A DNA stretch of 64,000 bases, taken from the NCBI GenBank assembly GCA_045542115.1, contig JAZQKK010000022.1:3431-67430 (forward strand). Reading direction: 5' to 3'. Under the pieces are notes generated by a model that did no database searches, was not told the DNA's origin, and worked only from the letters and a program-made list of their open reading frames with translations. This document shows positions 16,725 through 24,957 of this stretch, one piece after another. Source of the stretch: RGIG995 sp045542115 (lineage in GTDB: Bacteria; Bacillota; Clostridia; Oscillospirales; UBA644). Both the position numbers and the translations under genes were made by a program. How positions within the stretch are numbered: position 1 is the stretch's first letter; every line of letters starts with the position of its first letter.

Positions 16725-17149
16725 CGCAAATCCCCCAATTTCTTATTCTCGCCTAATTCGGTGATGGTTTTTACGAAATCGTTCATCGTAGCGGCGAATT
16801 TTGCACCTTCCGCGGCGGAGACCCATTCCACACGGGTCCGGCCCCGCTCGATTCCCATATAATCCAGAAGAGAGAACAGAACCGTCATCCGGCGGCGGGC
16901 GTAATAATTTCCGGTGGAGTAGTGACAGTCTCCTGGATGGCATCCGCACAGGATGACCCCGTCGGCCCCCCGCTGAAAGGCGCGGAGCACAAACAACGGA
17001 TTCAATCGGCAGGAGCAAGGGATACGGATAATTTTTACGTTTGCGGGATAATTCATTCTTCCCGACCCGGCAAGGTCGGCACCGGCATAACTGCACCAGT
17101 TACAACAAAAGGCGACAATTTTCGGCGTCCATTGTTGATTCATCGACAT
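16712..17149 (-). CDS. flxD: FlxD/MvhD-type hydrogenase iron-sulfur subunit
   Basis: An MvhD-family protein that connects electron-donating subunits to HdrA in bifurcating complexes. The start at 17149 (MSMNQQW) follows GGAGGTGG with 10-nt spacing and gives 145 residues, the usual size; the frame is open further upstream but only inside hdrA. Hallmarks: CCNWCSYAGADLAG near residue 15 and GCHPGDCHY near 68. The central motif reads IPCSCRLNP where CSGRxxP is usual, adding one cysteine. The 10-nt overlap with hdrA and matching order support a single complex. Confidence 0.87.
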   Translation of the reverse strand: MSMNQQWTPKIVAFCCNWCSYAGADLAGSGRMNYPANVKIIRIPCSCRLNPLFVLRAFQRGADGVILCGCHPGDCHYSTGNYYARRRMTVLFSLLDYMGIERGRTRVEWVSAAEGAKFAATMNDFVKTITELGENKKLGDLRCKK

Positions 17150-19131
17150 ATCGCATCCACCTCCGACATAATTTGACTGTTGGTAAAGCCTTTCAGGTCC
17201 ATCGCTCCGGAGGGACAGGTTACCGTACAGGCGCCGCAACCCTGACAGACCGCTTCGTTGACGGTGGCAACCCGCCGTACGCCACGGAATTCGGGAGAGC
17301 GGATTTCTTTCTCCTCGTAGGTGATGGCCCCGTAAGGACAGACTTTTTCACATTGAGAACAACCGTTACACACCGTTTCGTTGGCGTGGGCCACACAGGC
17401 GTTGCAGGTCAGTTCGTTTTTGCAGAGAAGGCCGATGACCTTCGCCGCGGCGGCTCCGGCCTGGGCCACCGTTTCGGGAATATCCTTCGGCCCTTGGGCG
17501 GCACCGGAAAGGAATACCCCTGCCGTGGGACTTTCCACCGGACGGAGTTTGGGGTGGGCTTCGGTAAAGAAATCGTTGGTGTCCATACTTGCCGTGAGCA
17601 TCGTCCCCAGAGCGCGGGCGGTGGGGTCGGGCTCGATGGCTGTGGCCAGAACCACCATATCCGCGTTGATATGAATCTGTTCTCCGTTGAGAAGGTCACT
17701 GCCCTGAACGTGGAGCTTGTTCCCTTCTACGGCAACCTTACCAACCATTCCCTTAATGTAATCTACTCCGTACTGTTCTACGGCCCGGCGGTAGAATTCG
17801 TCGAAATTCTTCCCGGGGGTACGGGCGTCGATGTAAAAGACGTGGACGTTGACGTCGGGATATTTTTCCCGAACCAGCATCGCGTGTTTCGCGGTGTACA
17901 TACAACAGATTTTGGAGCAGTAGGGTTTTCCTTTTTCCGCATCTTCCGTACACCGGGAGCCCACGCACTGAATAAACACGATCTCGTGGGGGTGTTCTAG
18001 GTCGGAAGGACGGACCAACTGCCCCTTCGTGGGACCGGCGGCGTTCATAATCCGCTCAAATTCCAGGGACGTGACCACGTCGGGGGAATCGTTATATGCG
18101 TATTCGTTGAAGGCGGACGCGTCGATGGGCTGGAATCCCGTTGCCACGACGATGGCGCCGTATTGCCGTTCGATCAATTGGTCTTTCTGTTCAAAGTCGA
18201 TTGCCCCGGCGGAGCAGTTTTTCTGACAAAGTCCGCATTTTCCGGTACGGAAATGCAGGCACTGTTCCGCATCGATGACCGCCACGTTGGGGATGGCCTG
18301 GGCGAAGGGAATGTAGACGGCCCCTCGCTTGTTCAGTTTCATATTGAAATCGTCCAACCCCTTCCGGGAGGGGCATTTTTCGGTACAAACGCCGCAACCG
18401 GAACATTTATCTTCATCGATAAAACGGGCTTTTTTCCGGATGGTGGCGGTAAAGTTTCCCACAAATCCGGAAAGGGATTCCAGTTCCGCGTAGGAAATAA
18501 TGTTGATCTTTTCGTGCTGGGCCGCTTCCACCATTTTCGGTGTCAGGATACAGGCCGAGCAGTCCAAGGTGGGGAAGGTTTTGTCCAATTGTGCCATACG
18601 GCCGCCGATGGTGGGGGATTTTTCTACGATATCCACTTCAAATCCCGCATCTGCCACGTCCAGAGCCGTTTGAATCCCGGCAATGCCGCCTCCGATGACC
18701 AAGGCACGCTTGGTGACGGGGCTGGTCCCGGCGGTGAGGGGGGCGTTTTTATGTAATTTTGCAACCGCCGCCCGGGCCAGAACAATGGCTTTTTCGGTTC
18801 CTTCGGGAATATCCTTGTGAATCCAGGAACACTGTTCCCGGATGTTGGCAATCTCCACCATATAGGGGTTCAGCCCCGCAGAGACTGCGGTCTTGCGGAA
18901 GGTGGCCTCGTGCATCCGGGGAGAGCAAGAGCAAACCACAATTCCCGTCAGACGGTGTTCTTTGATCGCTTGGCGAATCATCGCCTGTCCATTTTCCGAA
19001 CACATATATTGATAATCGGTGCTGAACACCACGCCCGGTTCGTTTTTCAGGGCTTCCGCCACTGCTTTTACGTCCACGGTCGCTGCGATGTTACTTCCGC
19101 ACCAGCATACGAATACGCCGATTTTCTGCAT
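17140..19131 (-). CDS. hdrA: HdrA: FAD-containing heterodisulfide-reductase-type bifurcating subunit
   Basis: The 663-residue core flavoprotein where bifurcation is expected: electrons from the donor module split between low-potential ferredoxin and the HdrBC branch. Domains in order: an N-terminal cysteine motif (FVCWCGSNI near residue 8), an FAD-binding Rossmann motif (IGGGIAGIQTA near 146) with the family signature DCSACILTPKM near 190, an inserted ferredoxin domain (CSGCGVCTEKCP near 242), and two C-terminal [4Fe-4S] motifs (CNGCSQCEKVCP near 590, CQGCGACTVTCP near 635). No selenocysteine codon is evident. It follows hdrC by 17 nt. Family assignment is strong; the physiological acceptor is inferred from context. 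Confidence 0.92.
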   Translation of the reverse strand: MQKIGVFVCWCGSNIAATVDVKAVAEALKNEPGVVFSTDYQYMCSENGQAMIRQAIKEHRLTGIVVCSCSPRMHEATFRKTAVSAGLNPYMVEIANIREQCSWIHKDIPEGTEKAIVLARAAVAKLHKNAPLTAGTSPVTKRALVIGGGIAGIQTALDVADAGFEVDIVEKSPTIGGRMAQLDKTFPTLDCSACILTPKMVEAAQHEKINIISYAELESLSGFVGNFTATIRKKARFIDEDKCSGCGVCTEKCPSRKGLDDFNMKLNKRGAVYIPFAQAIPNVAVIDAEQCLHFRTGKCGLCQKNCSAGAIDFEQKDQLIERQYGAIVVATGFQPIDASAFNEYAYNDSPDVVTSLEFERIMNAAGPTKGQLVRPSDLEHPHEIVFIQCVGSRCTEDAEKGKPYCSKICCMYTAKHAMLVREKYPDVNVHVFYIDARTPGKNFDEFYRRAVEQYGVDYIKGMVGKVAVEGNKLHVQGSDLLNGEQIHINADMVVLATAIEPDPTARALGTMLTASMDTNDFFTEAHPKLRPVESPTAGVFLSGAAQGPKDIPETVAQAGAAAAKVIGLLCKNELTCNACVAHANETVCNGCSQCEKVCPYGAITYEEKEIRSPEFRGVRRVATVNEAVCQGCGACTVTCPSGAMDLKGFTNSQIMSEVDAICR

Positions 19132-19148
19132 AACGGTATCTCCTAAAC

Positions 19149-19541
19149 TTACTTACTGTACTTTCGCATTGCGCTGACCAGAGCCTGCTGAGGGATCCGG
19201 TCATCCAACTTTTCGGGCAGGCGATCTGCCGACATATGGTTTTGTCCCTTTTGGCGGATGACCGCAAGGCGTACCGCTTCGATAAGTTTTGCCGGTTCCA
19301 CGTTCCGAGGACACCGTTGGGAACAGGCGAAACAGGAAAGACATTGATACAACGCGTTGGATTCCATCAATTCGGAAATTTTCCCTTTTCGGACCAGGGC
19401 GGCAAACTGATGGGGGTGCAGGTCCATTTCATCGTAGTTCGGGCAAGCCCCCGAGCATTTTCCGCATTGCATACAGCGGCTTGCATCTACCCCGCTGATG
19501 CGCAGGATGTCTTCCGCCGTCACTTTGTTTGTAAGGCTCAT
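19149..19541 (-). CDS. hdrC: HdrC: 4Fe-4S dicluster heterodisulfide-reductase-type subunit
   Basis: A small electron-relay subunit between HdrA and HdrB. The ATG at 19541 (MSLTNKV) is chosen for its GGAGG site at 5-nt spacing and its 4-nt overlap with the hdrB stop, giving 130 residues; the frame is open upstream only inside hdrB. Two cluster motifs: CMQCGKCSGACP near residue 22 and CLSCFACSQRCP near 67, with RNVEPAKLIEAVR after the second, as in HdrC/GlpC-like proteins. Confidence 0.88.
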   Translation of the reverse strand: MSLTNKVTAEDILRISGVDASRCMQCGKCSGACPNYDEMDLHPHQFAALVRKGKISELMESNALYQCLSCFACSQRCPRNVEPAKLIEAVRLAVIRQKGQNHMSADRLPEKLDDRIPQQALVSAMRKYSK

Positions 19542-20326
19542 AATTCCTCCTTCACGCCCAAGGCCACGGCAAGTACTTCGGTAAAGTATTTGACGGGAAG
19601 GTCCGTTTCGGCGTTGGTTTCCAGGTTGTACAAACACAAGGGGCAAGCCGTGACGACCATCTCCGCACCGGCGTTGGCTGCGGAAGAAAGAATCGTTTCC
19701 GCTCTTCGCCGAGCTGCTCCTTTGTTTTCCAGGGTGATATATCCTCCGCAGCATTCGTTTCGCTGGGAATATTTTACAGGAGTTGCCCCCAAAGCCCGGA
19801 TGAAATCTTCCATAATGCTGGGATCTTCCGGATCGTCAAATCCCATTTCTTTGCCGGGGCGCAGAAGCAAACATCCGTAGTATGCGGCGATTTTTACTCC
19901 TTTCAGCGGATGGACCACCGCTGCTTTCAGAGCGTCGAATCCCACCCGGTCCCGGAGCAGTTCCAAATAATGAAGCACTTCGGTCTCGCCCCGATAAGGC
20001 GTTTCCAATTGCAGATAATTGTTGGCCCGCTGGCAAATCGTTCCGTTCTGCTTCATATCGTTGTTGACGCGTTTCAGCACGTGATGGCAGGCGGAACACA
20101 GGGTGATCAGGTCCTGTCCCTTTTCTTTCGCTGCTGCAAGGGTTCGGACGGAAGAAAGTTTCGTTGCGATCTCGTCCTCTGATTGGGGGTATACCCCGCC
20201 GCAGCATTGCCAATTCTCGGGTTCTTCCAGAACGATCCCCAGTTTTTCCGCGGAAAGACGGCCGTAAAGGTCTAATTCCTTGGCTTTCGTTTTCAGCGTA
20301 CAACCGGGATAATAACTGTACTTCAT
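19538..20326 (-). CDS. hdrB: HdrB: CCG-domain heterodisulfide-reductase-type subunit
   Basis: First gene of the operon; 262 residues with two cysteine-rich CCG domains, each ending in a CxxC: YPGCTLK...WQCCGGV...LCSACHH (residues about 5-85) and YYGCLLL...ECCGGYI...ACPLCLY (about 145-230). In methanogens these bind two noncubane [4Fe-4S] clusters that reduce the CoM-CoB heterodisulfide; in bacteria the acceptor differs and is often unknown. Start ATG at 20326 has AGGAGG 5-6 nt upstream. A promoter with TTGAAA-17-TACAAT lies about 60 nt upstream. Confidence 0.9.
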   Translation of the reverse strand: MKYSYYPGCTLKTKAKELDLYGRLSAEKLGIVLEEPENWQCCGGVYPQSEDEIATKLSSVRTLAAAKEKGQDLITLCSACHHVLKRVNNDMKQNGTICQRANNYLQLETPYRGETEVLHYLELLRDRVGFDALKAAVVHPLKGVKIAAYYGCLLLRPGKEMGFDDPEDPSIMEDFIRALGATPVKYSQRNECCGGYITLENKGAARRRAETILSSAANAGAEMVVTACPLCLYNLETNAETDLPVKYFTEVLAVALGVKEEL

Positions 20327-20381
20327 ACTCTCCTCCTGTGGCGTTCTATATCGATTCTATATACACCTACATAACCACATT

Positions 20382-20410
20382 ATTGTAGCACTGTTCCCCT
20401 GATTTTTCAA
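20382..20410 (-). promoter_or_regulatory. Promoter of the hdr-flx-fumarate operon
   Basis: Minus strand: TTGAAA (20410-20405), 17-bp spacer, TACAAT (20387-20382). It is the only good promoter seen ahead of hdrB. Gene overlaps and gaps of at most 17 nt downstream suggest one message of about 10 kb reaching the terminator near 9850. Confidence 0.65.
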
Positions 20411-20724
20411 CAATTTTTGCAAAAGATTCAAAAAAATTCCTCACTTTTGTTTCGACTTTCAAGCGGGGATGAGACGTATCTCGGTTTGCGTCTTAATGAG
20501 ACGTACCCTCTTCTCGAAATCCTGAAAACTGAAAATTTAAATTTCATATACCTTTTTATAAGACCGGAGAATATATTTTTGAGAACGATGCGGTGCGTGA
20601 AATTCCAAAAATTACACTTGATAATTTTATTCCTTTGAGTCAAACTATTCGTGCAGTCAAAAGGGCTGTGAAAAAATCGTGAAAAACGCAAAAGCGTTTT
20701 ACAACAAGGAGTGGAAAAACAGTT
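20411..20724. other. AT-rich intergenic region upstream of the spore protein gene
   Basis: About 310 bp without a convincing gene. It is markedly more AT-rich than its surroundings. Visible elements: a repeated GAGACGTA (about 20469 and 20498), a stem-loop AAAACGC/GCGTTTT (20683-20700) in the probable 5' leader, and AAGGAG at 20706. A forespore (sigma-G) promoter is expected here, but I could not identify one with confidence. Confidence 0.4.
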
Positions 20725-20916
20725 ATGGCTAGAAATAAGCACGTAGTTCCCGCAGCCAAAGAGGCTATGGAAAAATTCAAGATGGAAACCGCTAACGAAG
20801 TCGGCGTAAACCTGAAACAGGGTTACAACGGTGATCTGACCTCCAAGCAGGCCGGTTCTATCGGCGGCCAGATGGTCAAAAAGATGATTGAAAACTACGA
20901 AAACAACATTAAATAA
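20725..20916 (+). CDS. Alpha/beta-type small acid-soluble spore protein
   Basis: 63 residues, the normal size for this family. Recognisable features are the germination-protease region around METANEVGV (residues about 21-29) and the conserved C-terminal stretch QAGSIGGQMVKKMI. The protein coats and protects DNA in the dormant spore and is degraded on germination, so the organism, or a recent ancestor, makes endospores. The gene has its own terminator. The ribosome site AAGGAG sits about 13 nt from the ATG, longer than usual. Confidence 0.95.
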   Translation: MARNKHVVPAAKEAMEKFKMETANEVGVNLKQGYNGDLTSKQAGSIGGQMVKKMIENYENNIK

Positions 20917-20940
20917 CGTTGATTTGAATTCGTAGTGCAA

Positions 20941-20991
20941 AAAGAAACGGCAGTTTTTCGAGTGCATCGAACGACTGCCGTTTCTTTTGTT
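20941..20991. terminator. Strong terminator after the spore protein gene
   Basis: A 14-bp stem AAAGAAACGGCAGT (20941-20954) pairs with ACTGCCGTTTCTTT (20974-20987), with a nested TTCG/CGAA element in the loop. Confidence 0.85.
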
Positions 20992-21067
20992 CTAAAATAA
21001 ACCGATTTGGTTTGAATTCGAGAATAAATAATATTGAAAATCAAGGCATTTTCATCGTTTTTTATAA

Positions 21068-21946
21068 TTATTCTTCCGTGTCGTTTTCCAGGTCGTCTTC
21101 TCCCCGGTACTTGCTGGGGGCGATGTGGAAATGGGAGCGGAAGACCCGGCTGAAATACAGCTGGTCCGGATAACCGCAGGCTTCCGCCACTTCTCGGACC
21201 GACATATCCGCCATTGCCAATAATTCACAGGCTCGGTGCATCCGCAGCTTGGTCATATATTCCGAGGGAGACATTCCCATACATCGGCGGAAGACCGTTC
21301 GATAGCGGCTGGGGCTGAAATGCTCGATTTGCGCCATTTGCGCCACGGTGATGGGTTGATGAATGTGATTGTGGAAATAGGTAAGGGATTTAAAGATGGT
21401 CTCTACCGTCGTGTCCCGGTCCCGGGTGCTGATATCCCGCATCCGGCTGAATTCCGCCAAAATGGAAATCAGGCAAGCGTAGGCCGAATCTTCAAAACAC
21501 CGGTCTCTCCAAAGAAATTCCCGGAACAAAGCTCGGAAATGGCGGACGATACGTTCGCTGCTGGCTACGGTGTGGACCTTGTTGCAGTTTAATTCAAATT
21601 TTTCCAGCAAGGCGGCGGCGTCGGCGCCGGTGAAGTGAATCCAATAGTAGGTGACGGTGTCGTCTAAGTTCTTGCAGATGTAGGGTGTTTTTGGCGCCAA
21701 AATGATGATCTGCCCGGGGGACAGCAGTTGCGGTTCGCCGTCTGTGGTGACGGAAATGGTTCCGTCGATGCAATATTGCAAATAAAAATCGTTTCTCCCC
21801 CGGGGAATATTGGTTACGTAGGGACGGGTCATTTTATACAGCCCCGTACAATTGACCAACAGCGGAAAATCCGTGTTTTCACAGTTGTTTGCCAATTTGT
21901 CCGGCATATCTAAATCCAGGATACGGTAGTAGGCTTGCTGTTCCAT
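21068..21946 (-). CDS. AraC-family transcriptional regulator
   Basis: 292 residues: an N-terminal AraC-type cupin sensing domain (LLSPGQIIILAPKTPY near residue 75) and a C-terminal pair of helix-turn-helix motifs (QPITVAQMAQIEHFSPSRY near 190, then VREVAEACGYPDQLYFSRVF near 245). Such proteins usually sense sugars and activate divergent catabolic genes. Here the divergent neighbour is a sugar phosphate isomerase/epimerase-like gene starting 148 bp away, the likely target. The start is the ATG at 21946 preceded by GGGGAT, a weak ribosome site. Confidence 0.92.
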   Translation of the reverse strand: MEQQAYYRILDLDMPDKLANNCENTDFPLLVNCTGLYKMTRPYVTNIPRGRNDFYLQYCIDGTISVTTDGEPQLLSPGQIIILAPKTPYICKNLDDTVTYYWIHFTGADAAALLEKFELNCNKVHTVASSERIVRHFRALFREFLWRDRCFEDSAYACLISILAEFSRMRDISTRDRDTTVETIFKSLTYFHNHIHQPITVAQMAQIEHFSPSRYRTVFRRCMGMSPSEYMTKLRMHRACELLAMADMSVREVAEACGYPDQLYFSRVFRSHFHIAPSKYRGEDDLENDTEE

Positions 21947-21991
21947 AAAAATCCCCTTTCCTCTTTGTCGAAAAAAAGTCGCAAAATGTCA

Positions 21992-22020
21992 TTGACTTTT
22001 CCTTAATTGTAGTATATAAT
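21992..22020 (+). promoter_or_regulatory. Promoter of the sugar isomerase/epimerase gene
   Basis: TTGACT (21992-21997), 17-bp spacer, TATAAT (22015-22020), in the divergent region shared with the AraC regulator. Confidence 0.75.
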
Positions 22021-22093
22021 AATTATGTGTTTGTGTCAATAGTTTTTGCCGATTTTTCTCGAATTTTTTACAAAACACGGAGGAATCGTTTTT

Positions 22094-22939
22094 ATGAAAC
22101 TCGGATGTATGGTCCATATGGACGGGAAATTGATGAACGGCAGCATCGCCGAACAGTTTGCTTTATTGAAGAAATTCGGCATTGGAACCTGTCAGATGAC
22201 CTGTTGGAAAACCGAACTGTTCACCGATGAAAAGGTGGAGGAAATCAAGCGGGCGCAGGAAGAATACGGAATTGAAATTTCCGCTCTTTGGTGCGGTTGG
22301 GCCGGTCCTTGCACCTGGAATTTTTACGAAGGACAGAACACGTTGGGATTGGTTCCTGCGGCGTACCGCTACGACCGGATGAAGGAATTGGTCAAGGGGG
22401 CTCAGTTCGCCAACAAAATTGGCGTGACCGACGTTATCACCCATTGCGGTTATCTGCCGGAAAATCCCTGCTCCGCGGAGTATTCGGAACTTATCGCCTG
22501 CTTGAAATGGTTGGTTAAGCAATATGCCGCTTACGGCTGCAACTTCTTGTTTGAGACCGGGCAGGAGACTCCGGTAACGTTGCTTCGCACCATTCAGGAT
22601 ATCGGGATGGACAACGTGGGGATCAATCTTGACCCTGCCAACCTGATTCTCTATGGGAAGGCCAATCCTGTGGATGCGTTGGATGTATTCGGACAATACG
22701 TTCGCAACGTTCACGGGAAAGACGGTCTGTATCCCACGGACGGACGAAATCTCGGGAAAGAAGTTGCTCTGGGACAGGGGAAAGTCAACTATCCCGCCTT
22801 TATCAAGCGCTTGGCGGAAATCGGCTATACCGGTCCCATTACCATTGAACGGGAAATTACCGGGGAACAACAGCAGAAAGACATTCAGGATGCTTGCCGG
22901 TTGTTGTTGACGTTGTTCGAGGAGAATAACGCCCTGTAA
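22094..22939 (+). CDS. Sugar phosphate isomerase/epimerase, xylose isomerase-like TIM barrel
   Basis: 281 residues from the ATG at 22094, which follows CGGAGGA; an in-frame ATG 48 bp upstream lacks a site. The fold is the AP-endonuclease-2/xylose-isomerase barrel, with metal and active-site segments LFETGQETP near residue 151, NLDPANL near 178, VHGKDG near 204 and ITIERE near 248. Members interconvert keto- and aldo-sugars or inositol derivatives; the substrate is not determinable here. It probably forms a regulatory pair with the divergent AraC gene. Confidence 0.88.
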   Translation: MKLGCMVHMDGKLMNGSIAEQFALLKKFGIGTCQMTCWKTELFTDEKVEEIKRAQEEYGIEISALWCGWAGPCTWNFYEGQNTLGLVPAAYRYDRMKELVKGAQFANKIGVTDVITHCGYLPENPCSAEYSELIACLKWLVKQYAAYGCNFLFETGQETPVTLLRTIQDIGMDNVGINLDPANLILYGKANPVDALDVFGQYVRNVHGKDGLYPTDGRNLGKEVALGQGKVNYPAFIKRLAEIGYTGPITIEREITGEQQQKDIQDACRLLLTLFEENNAL

Positions 22940-23139
22940 TCTTACTGTAAACGATGGAAACGTTGCACCATTTGGACGAAATCCTTTTCATATCGGCGAA
23001 TTCCGGGTATGCCGGGGAAAATTGCCATTGATGGATGGATTTGTCCTGGAAAAAATAGAACATAGTAACGGAGATTCCTTCCGAAGCGTTGTCTCGGAAG
23101 GAATTGTTCCGTAGGAATGATTGGATTGAGGGAGAGCGA

Positions 23140-24783
23140 ATGAACAAATTCCAAAAACTGATTCGGAAGATCACCGGGAAGAAGTCTTCCTCCCGGGCCG
23201 GAACATCGGGGAAGCGGCTACGCCACGGAAAGAAAAAGGCGTTGTCCAAAAAAGCAAAGATTTGGATTGCCGTGGGGGGGAGCGTCGGGGTTCTGCTGAT
23301 TGCCGGCGTTGTGTTTGGTATTTTGTGGTTTAAGAGTACCTTTGATTACGAACACGACCCCATTACCGAAGACCCCGGACAGTTGGGGGTAGACGAAAAT
23401 ATCGAATATCCCGATGAAATTACGAATATCGCACTGTTCGGTCTTGACTCCCGGGCCAAAAAGCCGGAAGGGGCGGAATATCAAAGAGGTCTGTCCGACT
23501 CGATTATGATTATTTCCGTGAACGAAACCAGCGGTTCCATCAAGTTGGTCTCGGTGATGCGGGACACTTTGGTGAAAGTGGAAGGGCACGGGTATCAGAA
23601 GATCAACGCGGCGTACAGTTTGGGTGGCCCGGAATTGGCGATTAAGACCCTCAATCAGACCTTCCGTATGAACATTCAGGAATATGCCACCGTAGACTTT
23701 GAAGGAATGGCGGAGATCGTGGACGCCGTCGGGGGCGTGGAAGTAGAACTGACCCGTGCGGAGATTTACCAGACGAATTTGTGTATGGAAGAAATTGCCC
23801 GCGTTCGCGGATTGAAGCGTTCCTACGTGACCCAGGCCGGCAAGCAGACTTTGAACGGGATCCAGGCTGTTTCCTTTGCCCGAATCCGCGCGGTCCCCAC
23901 GATTAACGGGACCCGGGACGATTACGGTCGAACGGAGCGGCAGCGTTTGGTTATGACCCGTCTGTTTGAGAAGGCTCTGCAACTCCCGATGTCCAAGTAT
24001 CCTTCGCTGATTAAGGCAATGTTGCCGTATATCCAGACATCGATGGGGTACGATGACATTTTTGACCTTGCCAAGGTTTTGAAGGCAGACGGAATTACGA
24101 TGCAGCAAAACCGCTTGCCCGTAGAAGGAAGCGTTATTACCAGTGGGTTGAGCGTTCCCTATATCGGCTCTTGTGTGTATTACGATTTGGAATATTCCGC
24201 GGATATCCTTCACGCATTTTTCTTTGATAACGTTACCTTTGAAGAATACGTGGAGAAGAACGGCATCCGGAAGAACAACTGGTACGGAGCCGCCGGTTTC
24301 TCGGATACCTTTATCCCTCCTGCCGGTTCGGAAACCACGACCGACAGTGCCGGGAAGCCCACTTCTTCCAACCAGACGGCATCTTCCAATAAAAATACGT
24401 CATCGGGCAATACGACGACTTCTTCCGGTCAGGCCTCGTCTTCCACGTCTACCTCTACGGGGAATACCGACGTTACCACTGACAGCGGCACGACGACCGA
24501 CAGTAAACCTACGGCATCGACTTCCTTGCCGATTCTCCCCTCTACCGATACTTCTTCCGGGACACCCACCGATTCGGCGACCAATTCTGTCACCGATTCT
24601 GCTGCCGGTTCTTCCGGAAGTTCCACCACCGATGAGACGTCGGACGCTGCGTCTTCCACGTCGGCCGGTGGCGTACATTCGACTTCAACTTCGAACTCGG
24701 TGACCGATTCCGGTTCCGATTCAGTGACCGATTCGGGAGATTCTCCTACCGATGAGACGTCGGACGGTTCGGAAACCAATTAA
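23140..24783 (+). CDS. LytR-CpsA-Psr (LCP) family cell-wall glycopolymer ligase
   Basis: Membrane-anchored enzyme that transfers undecaprenyl-linked glycopolymers to peptidoglycan. Start at 23140 (GAGGGAGAG upstream), 547 residues. Basic cytoplasmic N-terminus, one transmembrane helix (about residues 41-63), then the extracellular LCP domain with FGLDSR near 107, MRDTLVKV near 142 and the FARIRAVP...DDYGRTERQR segment near 246-268 that binds the lipid pyrophosphate. After residue 392 comes a tail of about 155 residues made almost only of Ser, Thr, Asp and Gly with repeated TDS/SVTDS units. The tail is probably a disordered wall-spanning or glycosylated region. Confidence 0.92.
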   Translation: MNKFQKLIRKITGKKSSSRAGTSGKRLRHGKKKALSKKAKIWIAVGGSVGVLLIAGVVFGILWFKSTFDYEHDPITEDPGQLGVDENIEYPDEITNIALFGLDSRAKKPEGAEYQRGLSDSIMIISVNETSGSIKLVSVMRDTLVKVEGHGYQKINAAYSLGGPELAIKTLNQTFRMNIQEYATVDFEGMAEIVDAVGGVEVELTRAEIYQTNLCMEEIARVRGLKRSYVTQAGKQTLNGIQAVSFARIRAVPTINGTRDDYGRTERQRLVMTRLFEKALQLPMSKYPSLIKAMLPYIQTSMGYDDIFDLAKVLKADGITMQQNRLPVEGSVITSGLSVPYIGSCVYYDLEYSADILHAFFFDNVTFEEYVEKNGIRKNNWYGAAGFSDTFIPPAGSETTTDSAGKPTSSNQTASSNKNTSSGNTTTSSGQASSSTSTSTGNTDVTTDSGTTTDSKPTASTSLPILPSTDTSSGTPTDSATNSVTDSAAGSSGSSTTDETSDAASSTSAGGVHSTSTSNSVTDSGSDSVTDSGDSPTDETSDGSETN

Positions 24784-24802
24784 CTTAAAAATCCAAAAAA
24801 AT

Positions 24803-24846
24803 AGTAGCAAACCGGTAAAAATCCCTTCGGTTTGCTACTTTTTTTA
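24803..24846 (+). terminator. Terminator after the LCP gene
   Basis: AGTAGCAAACCG (24803-24814) pairs with CGGTTTGCTACT (24828-24839), followed by a T-run. Confidence 0.88.
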
Positions 24847-24856
24847 CAATTACCTC

Positions 24857-24885
24857 TTGCTTTTCTCCGCGTAGTATGCTATAAT
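24857..24885 (+). promoter_or_regulatory. Promoter of the hom-lysC-asd operon
   Basis: TTGCTT (24857-24862), 17-bp spacer, TATAAT (24880-24885). The 70-nt leader holds only a small TTCCCC-AAT-GGGGAA hairpin (24910-24924); I see no lysine riboswitch. Confidence 0.7.
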
Positions 24886-24957
24886 GATTTATTATACAGA
24901 GATATGAAATTCCCCAATGGGGAAGTGGTTTGCAAAAAAGGAAGGAAACGAAAGACT

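Noticed and set aside
20428..20967. A 179-codon minus-strand frame covering the region upstream of and opposite the spore protein.
   Set aside because: Runs through a terminator stem and AT-rich non-coding DNA; the spore protein on the plus strand is certain.
24429..24779. Minus-strand and alternate-frame open frames in the LCP tail region.
   Set aside because: They are produced by the Ser/Thr/Asp repeat DNA, which is free of stops in several frames.
24886..24957. Possible lysine riboswitch before hom-lysC-asd.
   Set aside because: The leader is only about 70 nt with one small hairpin, too short for a lysine riboswitch.
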